NCBI GenBank assembly: GCA_013824755.1
Contig: PNOJ01000012.1
Location: forward strand, 1 to 45,695
Reading direction: 5' to 3'
Length of the DNA stretch: 45,695 nt
DNA from: Gemmatimonas sp.
GTDB lineage: Bacteria > Krumholzibacteriota > Krumholzibacteriia > LZORAL124-64-63
The notes below the pieces were generated by a model. The model was not told the origin of the DNA. It made no database searches and saw only the letters and a program-made list of their open reading frames with translations. Position numbers and translations under genes: made by a program. This document shows, in pieces, positions 8,015 to 18,749 of this stretch; the first letter of the stretch is position 1; every line of letters begins with the position of its first letter.

Positions 8015-8755
8015 TCAGTCGGGCAGGTGCCCGTCGAGGGCGAGGTTCGCCAGGACGTCGGCGAGGGTGTTGCGTTCGCGCCGGATGTGCCGCACCGAGA
8101 AGCCGTCCAGCTCGCGGATCAGGTCCATCACCTGGCGGTAGAACGGCAGCAGGTCCTGGCTCTTGACGCGGTACTGGCCGGAGATCTGCCGGGCCACCAG
8201 CTCGCTGTCCAGCTGCAGGCTGATGCGGGAGGCGCCCCAACCGGCGGCCAGCTCGAGGGCGCGCAGCACGGCCCGGTACTCGGCCACGTTGTTGGTGGCG
8301 ACGCCGATCGTCTCGGCGTGGCGGGCGAGCAGGTCGCCGCCCTTCAGCCCGAACACGATCCCCACCGAGGCCGGGCCGGGATTGCCGCGGCTGGCGCCGT
8401 CGGTCCACACTTCCAGCACCGGCGAGCCCGTCGCCGGCAGGGGCGACGCGGAGAGGCCGGTCGCCGCGGGCACCGCGGCCAGATCCGGGGGCAGGGGGGC
8501 GGCCGCCGGCTTGCGTCGGCCGCGCGTCGCGGCGCCCTTCGTCGCGGGCGCAGGTTCGGCGGCGGCGGGAACGGGAGCGGCGTCCGGCGTGGTCGCTTCG
8601 GCCTCGTCGGCCAGCTCGCGCCGCCACTGGCGCAGGCGACGCTTGAGATCGCCCGGCGTCAGGCCGCACTCGCGGGCGAGCGAGCGCAGGTTCTCGGTGC
8701 GCTCCAGGGCGAGCAGCAGGTCGCCGAGGGTGACCGGCTGTGAGGGTTCGGTCAT
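8015..8755 (-). CDS. rnhA: Ribonuclease HI with an N-terminal helical (HTH-like) extension
   Basis: RNase HI degrades the RNA strand of RNA-DNA hybrids. The C-terminal half (residues ~112-246) is the nuclease. Catalytic acids are visible as D119 (WTDGASRGNPGP), E159 (NNVAEYRAV), D183 (LQLDSELV) and the aspartate of TLADVLAN. The first ~50 residues form an extra charged helical unit (LRSLARECGLTPGDLKRRLR) that looks like a helix-turn-helix. An Ala/Pro-rich linker (~55-110) joins it to the nuclease. I chose the ATG at 8755 because GGAGAAGG precedes it; upstream GTG/ATG codons to 8773 would add six residues. It is not the usual N-terminal hybrid-binding domain. The gene lies between the tRNA terminator and the rnpB promoter. 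Confidence 0.88.
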   Translation of the reverse strand: MTEPSQPVTLGDLLLALERTENLRSLARECGLTPGDLKRRLRQWRRELADEAEATTPDAAPVPAAAEPAPATKGAATRGRRKPAAAPLPPDLAAVPAATGLSASPLPATGSPVLEVWTDGASRGNPGPASVGIVFGLKGGDLLARHAETIGVATNNVAEYRAVLRALELAAGWGASRISLQLDSELVARQISGQYRVKSQDLLPFYRQVMDLIRELDGFSVRHIRRERNTLADVLANLALDGHLPD

Positions 8756-8793
8756 CGCCTTCTCCATCGTCACCCGAAACCGTCATCACCCAA

Positions 8794-8815
8794 GAAAAAG
8801 GGTGCCGGAGCACCC
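8794..8815 (-). terminator. Intrinsic terminator of the tRNA-Ile2/tRNA-Val unit
   Basis: The minus strand shows GGGTGC-TCCG-GCACCC followed directly by TTTTTCTT: a six-base-pair perfect stem, four-base loop and a U-run. It lies about 60 nt beyond the tRNA-Val 3' end. Confidence 0.85.
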
Positions 8816-8853
8816 TCGCCGCGGGGAAGCGTTCTGCGTCCGGCCGGTGGCCG

Positions 8854-8871
8854 GCCCGCGGGCCCGCGGGC
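8854..8871. repeat. 18-bp perfect GC palindrome downstream of tRNA-Val
   Basis: GCCCGCGGGCCCGCGGGC is self-complementary and starts a few bases after the encoded CCA of tRNA-Val. It could fold as a hairpin at the precursor tRNA 3' trailer. No binding protein is implied by the sequence. Confidence 0.6.
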
Positions 8872-8876
8872 GGGGC

Positions 8877-8953
8877 TGGTGGGCGATACTGGACTCGAAC
8901 CAGTGACCTCTCGCGTGTGAGGCGAGCGCTCTAGCCAGCTGAGCTAATCGCCC
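8877..8953 (-). tRNA. tRNA-Val(CAC), CCA encoded
   Basis: The cloverleaf is complete: acceptor GGGCGAT/ATCGCCC, D-arm TAGCTCAGCTGG, anticodon stem CTCGC/GCGAG around loop CTCACAC (anticodon CAC) and T-arm with GGTTCGAGTCC. Discriminator A and CCA are encoded. It is cotranscribed with the CAU tRNA upstream. Confidence 0.95.
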
Positions 8954-9021
8954 GGTCTTGCCGGATTCCCCGTCCCGTCGGACTCGTCGCGGTTCGTCGT
9001 TCCCCTGCAGGTTCCGCTGCC

Positions 9022-9097
9022 TGGTGGGCCCACCAGGATTCGAACCTGGGTTCAACCGGTTATGAGCCGGTCGCCTTAACCGCTTGGCCATGGGCCC
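9022..9097 (-). tRNA. tRNA with CAU anticodon, probably tRNA-Ile2 (lysidine-modified), CCA encoded
   Basis: Acceptor GGGCCCA pairs with TGGGCCC. The anticodon stem ACCGG/CCGGT encloses loop CTCATAA, so the anticodon is CAU, and the T-arm is CCAGG-TTCGAAT-CCTGG. It is not the initiator: there is no 1-72 mismatch and no triple GC in the anticodon stem. C4-G69 and C5-G68 match the known TilS recognition pairs of tRNA-Ile2, whereas elongator tRNA-Met usually lacks both. Ile2 is therefore favoured over elongator Met. Confidence 0.8.
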
Positions 9098-9112
9098 ACG
9101 ATCCGGCCGCCC

Positions 9113-9137
9113 ATGATAGGAAACCCCACGATCGGGG

Positions 9138-9141
<4 letters not shown>
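9113..9141 (-). promoter_or_regulatory. Sigma-70-type promoter of the tRNA-Ile2/tRNA-Val unit
   Basis: The minus strand reads TTGACC (9136-9141), 17 bp, TATCAT (9113-9118), 5/6 at each hexamer. The TGA stop codon of rpoD (9138-9140) lies inside the -35 hexamer. The transcription start would be near 9106, some nine bases before the first tRNA. A short ACCCC/GGGGT hairpin (9123-9138) also falls here and might end rpoD transcripts weakly. Confidence 0.75.
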
Positions 9142-10772
<1,631 letters not shown>

Positions 10773-10776
10773 AGGC

Positions 10777-12543
10777 CTATTCCCCTCGTCCGCCGGCGCG
10801 TGTCCTGGTCCTGTCGCTGTCGCGGCGTCGTTTGCGGTCTTGTTCCAGCACATGGCGGCAGTCGCGGACGACGCGCACGTGGTCGCCCGTGCTGCAGGCC
10901 TCCTGGTTCGTGAGCAGGTCCGTGACGAGCCGGCGAAAGCCGTCGTCGTGGGCGTGCCAACGTTCCTGGACGAATCCGGCCGGCGGCGGCGCGCCGCCGA
11001 GGCGTCGCTGCTCGCGCCAGGCCGCGAGTTCCTCGTGCAGCCGTCGCGCCGGCTCCAGCGCGAAATCGGCATCGGGCCACAGGTCCAGCATCGCCTCGGC
11101 CGCGTCTCCCGTCTCGTCGGCCAGGGCGTGGGCGAGCATCTGCTGCTCGACCGTCGCCGGATCCACACGCAGCAGACCCCGTTCGGGTTGCAGGGGTCGG
11201 GCGGCGCCCACCCCCGCCGGGTCGCTCCGCGCCGCGGCGGCGCCGGGGGCGCGGGGCGGTTCCGCGTGCCGGGCGACTTCCGCGCCGACCAGTTCCCGCG
11301 CCAGGCCGAAGACCTCGGCCGCCTCGTCGACCAGCAGGGCCCGGCGGATCGGGTCGGGCACGCCGGCCACGGCCTCGATCGCGCGCTTGACCGCCCGCTC
11401 CCGCGCCTCGCGCCCCCGCCCGCTCTCGGCGGCGAGGTCGCGCAGCAGCTGCAGGTACCCCGGGGCCGACTCCAGGATCCCGGTCAGCGCCGTCGCGTCG
11501 CGCCCCAGCAAGAAGGACGCCGGGTCCTCGCCTGCCGGCAACCGCCCGATGCGGGGCTCGAGCCCGCCGGCCAGGGCGGCGGCCGCGGCCTTGACCGAGG
11601 CCTTGATCCCGGCGGCGTCGCCGTCGAACAGGACGAACACCCGCGAGCAGCCCCGGCGCAGGATCTTCGCCTGCTCCTGGGTGAAGGCCGTGCCGCAGGT
11701 CGCGACCCCGTTGCCGAAGCCCGCCTGGGCCAAGGCGATCTGGTCGAGGTAGCCCTCGACCAGGATGGCCGTCTTGTGTCGTGCGATGGGGATCCGGGAC
11801 ATGGCGAAGCCGTACAGCAACTCGCGCTTGCTGAAGTAGGGACCTTCGGCGGAGTTGAGGTACTTGGGCTCCCCCTCGCCCAGGATCCGACCCCCGAAAC
11901 CCGCGATGCGCTGGGCGATGTTACGGACGGGAAAGATAATCCGGTTGCGGAAATAAGCAAAAGGCTCATCGCCGTGCCCGGCGCGCACCAGGCCGGTCCG
12001 CTGGGCGAGGTCGCGGTCGACGCCGCGGCGGGTCAGCCCTTCGACGAGCCACGACGTGGCGGCCGGTGCGAAACCGACGTCGTAACGGCGCAGGATCTCC
12101 TGCCCGAAGCCGCGGCCCTCGAGGTAGGCGCGGGCTTCGGCGCCCTCGCGCCCCCAGTAGGCCTCGCTCCACAGGGCGGCGGCCGACTCCTGCGCGCGGA
12201 AGAAGGCCTGGCGCTCGCCCTCGGCCTCGTCGTTGTCCACCAGGAAGCGGGCCAGGTCGACGTCGAGGGGGCGAGCCAGGATCTCCAGCGCCTCGGGGAA
12301 GGACAGGCCCTGCAGCTTCATCAGGAACGAGATGACGTCGCCGCCCTCGCCGCAGCCGAAGCACTTGTAGATCTGGCGGTGGGGGTTGACGTTGAAGCTG
12401 GGGGTCTTCTCGCGGTGGAAGGGGCAGAGCCCGACGAGGTTCGTGCCGGCGGCGCGGAGCGTCACGTACTCGCGCACGACTGCGGCGATGTCGGTCTCTT
12501 CCTTGATGCGGGCGACGAGGTCCTTGGGCAGAACGGGTGACAT
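10777..12543 (-). CDS. dnaG: DNA primase DnaG
   Basis: DnaG synthesises RNA primers for Okazaki fragments and leading-strand starts, and works with the replicative helicase. The 588 residues carry the CHC2 zinc finger (C40, H43, C61, C64 in [12 protein letters not shown] and [12 protein letters not shown]) and the primase core. A TOPRIM domain follows, with [16 protein letters not shown] and the acidic [14 protein letters not shown]-terminal helicase-interaction-like helical region completes it. The ATG at 12543 has AGGAG ten bases upstream; a frame open further up to 12633 has no better start. rpoD follows after four bases. mutS2 lies 112 nt upstream, and a weak promoter may sit in that gap. 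Confidence 0.95.
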   Translation of the reverse strand: MSPVLPKDLVARIKEETDIAAVVREYVTLRAAGTNLVGLCPFHREKTPSFNVNPHRQIYKCFGCGEGGDVISFLMKLQGLSFPEALEILARPLDVDLARFLVDNDEAEGERQAFFRAQESAAALWSEAYWGREGAEARAYLEGRGFGQEILRRYDVGFAPAATSWLVEGLTRRGVDRDLAQRTGLVRAGHGDEPFAYFRNRIIFPVRNIAQRIAGFGGRILGEGEPKYLNSAEGPYFSKRELLYGFAMSRIPIARHKTAILVEGYLDQIALAQAGFGNGVATCGTAFTQEQAKILRRGCSRVFVLFDGDAAGIKASVKAAAAALAGGLEPRIGRLPAGEDPASFLLGRDATALTGILESAPGYLQLLRDLAAESGRGREARERAVKRAIEAVAGVPDPIRRALLVDEAAEVFGLARELVGAEVARHAEPPRAPGAAAARSDPAGVGAARPLQPERGLLRVDPATVEQQMLAHALADETGDAAEAMLDLWPDADFALEPARRLHEELAAWREQRRLGGAPPPAGFVQERWHAHDDGFRRLVTDLLTNQEACSTGDHVRVVRDCRHVLEQDRKRRRDSDRTRTRAGGRGE

Positions 12544-12603
12544 CGGCGCGACGCTCCTGTGGCCCTGGTCCGACTCCTCGCCGCGCACACGCCGCGATCG
12601 GGC

Positions 12604-12633
12604 AACGTACCAGTTTCCCGCCCGGATGTCCAA
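12604..12633 (-). promoter_or_regulatory. Weak candidate promoter for dnaG-rpoD
   Basis: The minus strand shows TTGGAC (12628-12633), 18 bp, TACGTT (12604-12609). Matches are modest, but this is the longest gap in the mutS2-dnaG-rpoD run and the primase/sigma genes would need their own promoter. Confidence 0.3.
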
Positions 12634-12655
12634 TTTCCAGGGCGCGGGTCCGTGT

Positions 12656-15051
12656 TCAGGCCAGACGGACGACGGTCCGGCCCTGCCCGCCCTGGTCGGC
12701 GGGAGCGTCCTGGAAGCCGGCGACGCGGGGGTCGCGGGCCAGGCGCTCCAGCAGGTAGGCGCGCAGACGGCCGGTCCCGAAGCCGTGGATGACGCCGATC
12801 TCGCCGGTGCCGGCCGGGATCGCCCGGTCGATGAGGCGGTCCAGCGCCTCCCAGCCCTCTTCCGCGCGGAAGCCGCGCAGGTCGAGCTCGGTCGTGTCGC
12901 AGCTCCCGGCGACCGGCGGCGGGAAGGAGGCGGCCGGCCGGGAGGCGCCGTCCTCGCCCCCGCCGCCGGCGGCGGCCGCGACCGCGCCGGCGGGCAGGGA
13001 CAGGCGCATCCCCCCCGCGAGGACCACCAATCGGCCGCCGCGGACCTCGACGACCCGCCCGTCGAGGCCGAGGTGGGGCACGCGCACGCGGTCCCCCGCC
13101 GCGGGCGTCGCGACGGGAGGTCGCGGCGCCTCGGGCGGCAGGCGGTCGCCCAGGCCGGCCAGCTCGTCGCGGGCGTCGCGGATGGTGCGGGTCCGCGGGC
13201 CCTCGCCGCGCAGGTCGCGCACCAGGCGTTCGAGGGTCCGGCGCGCCTCGGCCAGGAACTCCTCGCCCGCGCGGCGGGCCGCCGCCAGGGCGGCGGTCCG
13301 TTCGCGGTCGATGCCGGCGAGGCGCAGCGACAGGGCCTCGTGATCGCGGCGGGACGCCTCGGCCAGCCGGCCGGCCTCGAGCTGTTTCTCCTGCAGGTCG
13401 CGGGCCCGGGCGCCCAGTTCGGTCAGCAGGTGCTCGATGCGGAAGCGGTCCTCGCCGACGCGCGCGCGGGCCCGCTCCACCAGGCCGTCCGGGAAGTCCA
13501 ACCGCGAGGCGATGGCGAAGGCGTGGCTCGCCCCGGGCACGCCCGCCCGCAGGGTGTACAGCGGCGCCAAGTTCGTCTCGTCGAAGTCCATCGCGGCGTT
13601 GGCCATCAGGGGGTGGTCGGCGACGGCGGCCTTCAGCAGGCCGGAGTGCGTGGTGGCGAGCACGAGGGCGCCGCGGTCGGCCAGCGCCTCGAGCACGGTG
13701 AACGCCAGGGCCGTGCCCTCGTCGGGGTCGGTGCCGCTGCCGATCTCGTCGCAGAGGACCAGGGAGTCGCCGTCGGCGCGGGACAGGAAGTCCGACAGGT
13801 GGGACAGGTGCGCCGAGAAGCTGCTGAGCGAGCGGGCGATGGACTGGTCGTCGCCGAGGTCGACGTCGAGCGCCCCAACAGCGGCAGCCGCGTGTCCTCG
13901 CGGGCCGGCACGTCCCAGCCGCATTGCGCCAGCAGGCACAGCAGGCCCGCACATTTCAGCGCCACCGACTTGCCGCCGGCGTTGGGGCCGCTGATCACCA
14001 GGACGCGCGCCCCGTCGGGCATGGCCAGGTCCAGCGGCACCACGTCCGCGCCCGCGCGGTCCAGCAGCAGCGGGTGGCGGCCGAGGCGGACGTCCAGGGC
14101 GCCGCCCGCGGCCAGCGCGGGGCGCGTGCCCCGCACCGCGCGGCTCCACAGCAGGGCGGCCCGCGTCTCGTCCAGGCGCAGGGAGAGCTCGCAGGCCTCG
14201 CGCAGCGCCGGCGCCGCCGCCTCCGCCGCGCGGTTGAGCTCCAGCAGGATGCGCTCGGCCTCGGCGGCGGCGGCCAGCCGGGTCTCGATCAGGTCGTTCT
14301 GCAGCGCGACGACCGCGGCGGGTTCGATGAACAGGGTGCCGCCCGTCGCCGAGCGGTCGTGCACGATGCCCTCGACCAGGCGCTTCGAGCCCGAGCGGAC
14401 CGGCAGGCACAGGCGGTCGCCGCGCAGCGTGACCTCGGTGCCGGTCGTCCAGCCGCGCTCGCGCGCGTCGGCCATCGCGCGCTGCACGGCCGCGCGGGCC
14501 TGCCGTTCCTGTTCGCGCGCCTCGCGCCGCAGGCGCGACAGCTGGGGCGAGGCGTCGTCGCGCACGCCGCCGTCGCGGTCCAGCGCGCGTGACACCGCGC
14601 CGGCCAGGCCGCCGAGCGGCTGCAGGCAGCGGGCGGCGCCGCACCAGCGCGGGTGGTCCCGCTCGCGCGCGATCAGGTCGTCGCGCAGCAGTTCGAGGTC
14701 GACGGCCGTCGCCGCGAGGTGGACCAGGTCCGCGCCCGCCAGACGCAACGGCCGCGGGAGTTCCAGCAGGTCCAGGGCGTCGCCGACCTCGACCAGGGGC
14801 GGCCACTCGCCGCGTTCGCCGCGGGGGCGCAGCTCGTCGGCCAGCTCGCGCGCCAGCTGGATCGGTTCCGGACGCGCGAAGGGGCGGCGCGCGGCCAGCC
14901 GGGCCGCGGCGCGGCGCGACCGGGCGTGGCGGGCGACCTGTGCGGCGACGCGGTGCCACTCCAACAGGCGCAGGGCGCGCCGGTGCCCGGGGTCGTCCGG
15001 CAGCGCGGCCGACTCCTCCCAGCGTCCCAGTTCCTCCAGCAGCGGGATCAA
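12656..15051 (-). CDS. mutS2: MutS2 family ATPase/endonuclease with Smr domain, interrupted by a single-base frameshift
   Basis: MutS2 is a MutS-like ATPase with a C-terminal Smr nuclease, linked to suppression of recombination or rescue of collided ribosomes. The N-terminal part (TTG start at 15051 with GGGAAG upstream) runs through Walker A GPNAGGKS to LPLLG. The rest continues in another frame with ALDVDLGDDQSIARSLSSFS, Walker B LVLCDEIGSGTDPDEG, a coiled coil, a KOW-like strand region and the Smr motifs LDLRGFRAEEG and VIHGFGTGRLR. One base is missing in the G run at 13873-13876 (codon ~392). Adding one G restores 798 residues, the family length. Both halves are well preserved, so a sequencing or assembly error is more likely than decay. 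The start overlaps the end of cvpA. Confidence 0.88.
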
Positions 15052-15055
15052 GCGG

Positions 15056-15715
15056 TCACTTCCCGGGGCGCGCGGCAGCGGCGCGGGTCGTGTCGGCGGC
15101 GGACCCGTCCTCGTCGTCGGACTTGCCGAGCCCGACCGCGGACTTGCCGGCGTCGACCGCCGACCTGCCGGCCTGGACCGCCGCGGCCGGCAGGTCGGCG
15201 GCGGCACCCTTGGCGCGGCGCCAGAGGTCACCGGCGTCCTGCTCGTCCACGACGGACCCGTAGACGGCGGGCGCGACGCCGTAGGCGAGCCGCGACACGG
15301 TCTGGGATTGGATGCGCGCGCACCAGGCGCCGCCGCGATCGAGCCGGCAGACGAGCATCAGCGCCACGCTGACGATCAGCAGACCCGCAAACAACCCGCC
15401 CAGCAGGCCGCCCGTGCGGTCGAGCCAGCCCAGGGCCGACGCGTTCAGCGACTTGCCGACCAGCCAGGCCAGCAGCCGCGAGACCAGCAGCACGGCCACG
15501 AAGACCAGCAGCCAGCCGGCCAGCGGCGCCACGGTCTCCCCGACGCCGACGGCGCCCTGCAACCAGTCGCCGGCCGCCCGCCACTGCGCGGCGGCGATCA
15601 GCAACGCGGCGACGAGCCCGACCAGCTCCAGCAGCCGGCGCACCAGGCCCGCCCGCCAGCCGCAGGCCGCGAAGAGGGCCGCCACCGCCACGACCGCCAC
15701 CGAGATCCAGGGCAT
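15056..15715 (-). CDS. cvpA: CvpA family membrane protein
   Basis: This is a colicin-V-production-protein homologue, an inner-membrane protein whose biochemical role remains unclear. The 219 residues contain about four hydrophobic segments: an N-terminal VAVVAVAALFAACGWRAG, LVGLVAALLIAA, GWLLVFVAVLLVSRLLAW and LLGGLFAGLLIVSVALMLV. The typical LDRTGGLLGGLFAG loop is present. A charged, Ala/Gly/Lys/Asp-rich cytoplasmic tail of ~60 residues follows. The ATG at 15715 is 8 nt below yqeY. The cvpA-mutS2 order is conserved in many bacteria, which supports the call. Confidence 0.85.
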   Translation of the reverse strand: MPWISVAVVAVAALFAACGWRAGLVRRLLELVGLVAALLIAAAQWRAAGDWLQGAVGVGETVAPLAGWLLVFVAVLLVSRLLAWLVGKSLNASALGWLDRTGGLLGGLFAGLLIVSVALMLVCRLDRGGAWCARIQSQTVSRLAYGVAPAVYGSVVDEQDAGDLWRRAKGAAADLPAAAVQAGRSAVDAGKSAVGLGKSDDEDGSAADTTRAAAARPGK

Positions 15716-15723
15716 GGTCCCCC

Positions 15724-16179
15724 CTATCCTCCGAGCTGCGCCTTGACCGCGGCGCCGACGCGGCCGCCGTCGGCCTGTCCCGCGACGCGGGCCATCGCGG
15801 CCTTCATGACCTGGCCCATCTCCCGCGGCGAGGTCGCGCCGGTCTCGGCGATGGCCGCGCGCACGATCTCGGCCAGAGCCGCGTCGTCCAGTTCCACGGG
15901 CAGGAACTCGTTGACGACGACGAGCTCGGCCTTCGCCTGCGCCACCAGCTCCGGCCGGCCGGCGGACTCGGCCCCGGCCAGCTGGTCCTTCACCTTCTTG
16001 GCGTAGGAGCGCACGATCTTCACCGCGCCGGCCTCGTCGATCTCCTGGCGGGTGTCCACCTCGACCTGCTTGAACGCGGCCTGCAGCATGCGCAGCACCG
16101 ACAGGCGGTCCTTGTCCCGCGCCTTCATGGCGGCGACGGTCTCCTGCTGGAGCCGGGCCGCCAGATCCGATTTCGCCAT
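15724..16179 (-). CDS. yqeY: GatB/YqeY domain-containing protein
   Basis: YqeY proteins resemble the tRNA-binding tail of the GatB amidotransferase subunit. Their cellular role is not settled, though they are linked to tRNA or translation. The 151-residue product contains the typical opening AAMKARDKDRLSVLRMLQAAF, then ELVVVNEFLPVELDDAAL and the closing PREMGQVMKAAMARVAGQAD motif with GGRVGAAVK. The ATG at 16179 is preceded by GAGGTGG. A frame open further upstream is arginine-rich and unlike the family. The gene sits between rsmE (50 nt) and cvpA (8 nt). Confidence 0.9.
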   Translation of the reverse strand: MAKSDLAARLQQETVAAMKARDKDRLSVLRMLQAAFKQVEVDTRQEIDEAGAVKIVRSYAKKVKDQLAGAESAGRPELVAQAKAELVVVNEFLPVELDDAALAEIVRAAIAETGATSPREMGQVMKAAMARVAGQADGGRVGAAVKAQLGG

Positions 16180-16229
16180 CGGTCCACCTCGTTCCCCGTT
16201 GCGTCCCGCGCCGCGCGGGATCGTGCCGA

Positions 16230-17045
16230 TCATACTCCCGGGACGGCCCCGGCATCGACGATCATCTCGCGCACCGCGGACAGCAGCGCCAGGCCGGCCA
16301 GGGCGGCGGTCCCGGTGCGCAGGCGGTGCGGCCCGAGGCGCAGCGTGCGCCCGGCGGCGGCCAGCAGGGCCAGCTCCGCGTCCTCCCAGCCGCCCTCGGG
16401 CCCGACGCACCACACCAGTTCGCCGCCCGCGCGCAGGTCGGCGGCGCCGACGGCCGCGGACGCCAGCAGCGCAGCGGGCCCGCAGCGACCGTCCCCGTCG
16501 TCGCGCCAATCCCGCACGCGGTCGCGCGCGGCACCGGTGAAGAACAGGGCCCCGGGCCGGGCCGCGAGCAGGGCCGCAGGCGACACCGGCGCCGAGAGTT
16601 CGGGCGTCCAGCTGCGGCCGCTCTGCTTGCCGGCCCCGCGCAGCAGCGTCCGCCAGCGGTCGCGGCGTCCCTCGCCGGGCCAGACCTCGCCGCGCGCGGT
16701 CTGCAGCGGGACGATCTCGTGCGCGCCGAGTTCGACCGCCTGCTCGAGCATGGCTTCGAAGCGCTTGCCCTTGGCGACGCCGCAGGCCAGCACCAGGCGG
16801 GGCCGCGCCAGCTCGGAGACGTCCCGGTGCGACGCGCGCACCAGGACGCGGGCGCGGCCCGCGTCGGCGCCCGCGTACTCGGCCAGCACGACGCCGGCGC
16901 GCCCGTCGACCAGGCGCACGGGATCGCCCGGACGGGCGCGCATCACGTGCAGCAGGTGGTGGCTCTCCTCGGCGTCGAGCCGGACCTCGTCGCCGACTCC
17001 GGGCAGGGGCGCGCCCGCGGGCGGATCGAAGTGGTAGGTGTGCAC
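16230..17045 (-). CDS. rsmE: 16S rRNA (uracil1498-N3)-methyltransferase RsmE
   Basis: RsmE is a SPOUT-class enzyme that methylates U1498 of 16S rRNA using S-adenosylmethionine. The 271 residues comprise a PUA-like N-terminal part (ESHHLLHVMRARPGDPVRLV) and the SPOUT domain. The latter has VAKGKRFEAMLEQAVELGAH, VGPEGGWEDAELALL and the knot segment LRLGPHRLRTGTAALAGLA. The usual motif there is LRxETA; this protein has RTGTA, so the conserved glutamate is a glycine. The start is GTG at 17045, with GGGGGAGG five bases upstream. It follows dnaJ by 29 nt, an association also seen in other bacteria. Confidence 0.92.
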   Translation of the reverse strand: MHTYHFDPPAGAPLPGVGDEVRLDAEESHHLLHVMRARPGDPVRLVDGRAGVVLAEYAGADAGRARVLVRASHRDVSELARPRLVLACGVAKGKRFEAMLEQAVELGAHEIVPLQTARGEVWPGEGRRDRWRTLLRGAGKQSGRSWTPELSAPVSPAALLAARPGALFFTGAARDRVRDWRDDGDGRCGPAALLASAAVGAADLRAGGELVWCVGPEGGWEDAELALLAAAGRTLRLGPHRLRTGTAALAGLALLSAVREMIVDAGAVPGV

Positions 17046-17074
17046 GCGGACCTCCCCCGACGTCGCGGCGGCGT

Positions 17075-18208
<1,134 letters not shown>

Positions 18209-18224
18209 CCCCGGCGCCTTTCGT

Positions 18225-18749
18225 TCAGCGAGCCACCACGACGCGGCACGGCCGCAGCACCAGGTCCCCGAGCCGGTAGCCGGCCTGGGCCACCTCCAGG
18301 ACGGCGCCGGATTCGACGCCGTCGCCTTCCATCTGCATCACGGCCTCGTGGATGCCGGGATCGAACGGGTCGCCCTTCGCCGTCGGGATGGGCACGAGCC
18401 CGCGCGCCCCGAGGATCTCGCGCAGCCGGCCGTGGATCAGGGCGACCCCGCTGCGGACGGCCTCGGCGTCGCCGTTCGCGGCCGCGGCCCCGGCCGCCCG
18501 CTCGAAGTTGTCCAGCACGTCGAGCAGGTCGCGCAGGACGTCAGCCACGGCGAAGGTCTGGGCCTCGGCGATCTCGCGGCGGGCGCGCTTGCGCACGTTG
18601 TCCAGTTCGGCGTGCGCGCGCAGCCACTTGTCCTTGTAGTCGTCGCGCTCGCGCGCGAGCTCGCGCCGGGCGTCGTCGGCGTCGTCCGGCGCCCCGACCG
18701 CCGCATCGGCGGCCTCGTCGTCCGGCGTCGGCAGGTCACTCTCGGTCAT
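18225..18749 (-). CDS. grpE: Nucleotide exchange factor GrpE
   Basis: GrpE releases ADP from DnaK and resets the chaperone cycle. The 174-residue product has an acidic, low-complexity N-terminus ([17 protein letters not shown]) and a long helix with [20 protein letters not shown]. The C-terminal beta domain contains [13 protein letters not shown] and the family signature [24 protein letters not shown]. The ATG at 18749 overlaps the hrcA stop as ATGA, so it is probably translationally coupled to hrcA. Confidence 0.95.
   Translation of the reverse strand: MTESDLPTPDDEAADAAVGAPDDADDARRELARERDDYKDKWLRAHAELDNVRKRARREIAEAQTFAVADVLRDLLDVLDNFERAAGAAAANGDAEAVRSGVALIHGRLREILGARGLVPIPTAKGDPFDPGIHEAVMQMEGDGVESGAVLEVAQAGYRLGDLVLRPCRVVVAR

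Noticed and set aside
7570-8166. Plus-strand coding frames across 7570-8743
   Set aside because: They cover the RNase P RNA and the antisense of rnhA and have no recognisable protein features.
13860-13890. Programmed ribosomal frameshift in mutS2 (and in mazG at 34050-34055)
   Set aside because: Neither site has a slippery heptamer of the X XXY YYZ type or an obvious stimulatory structure, and both families are single-frame elsewhere. A lost base in a G/C run explains both.
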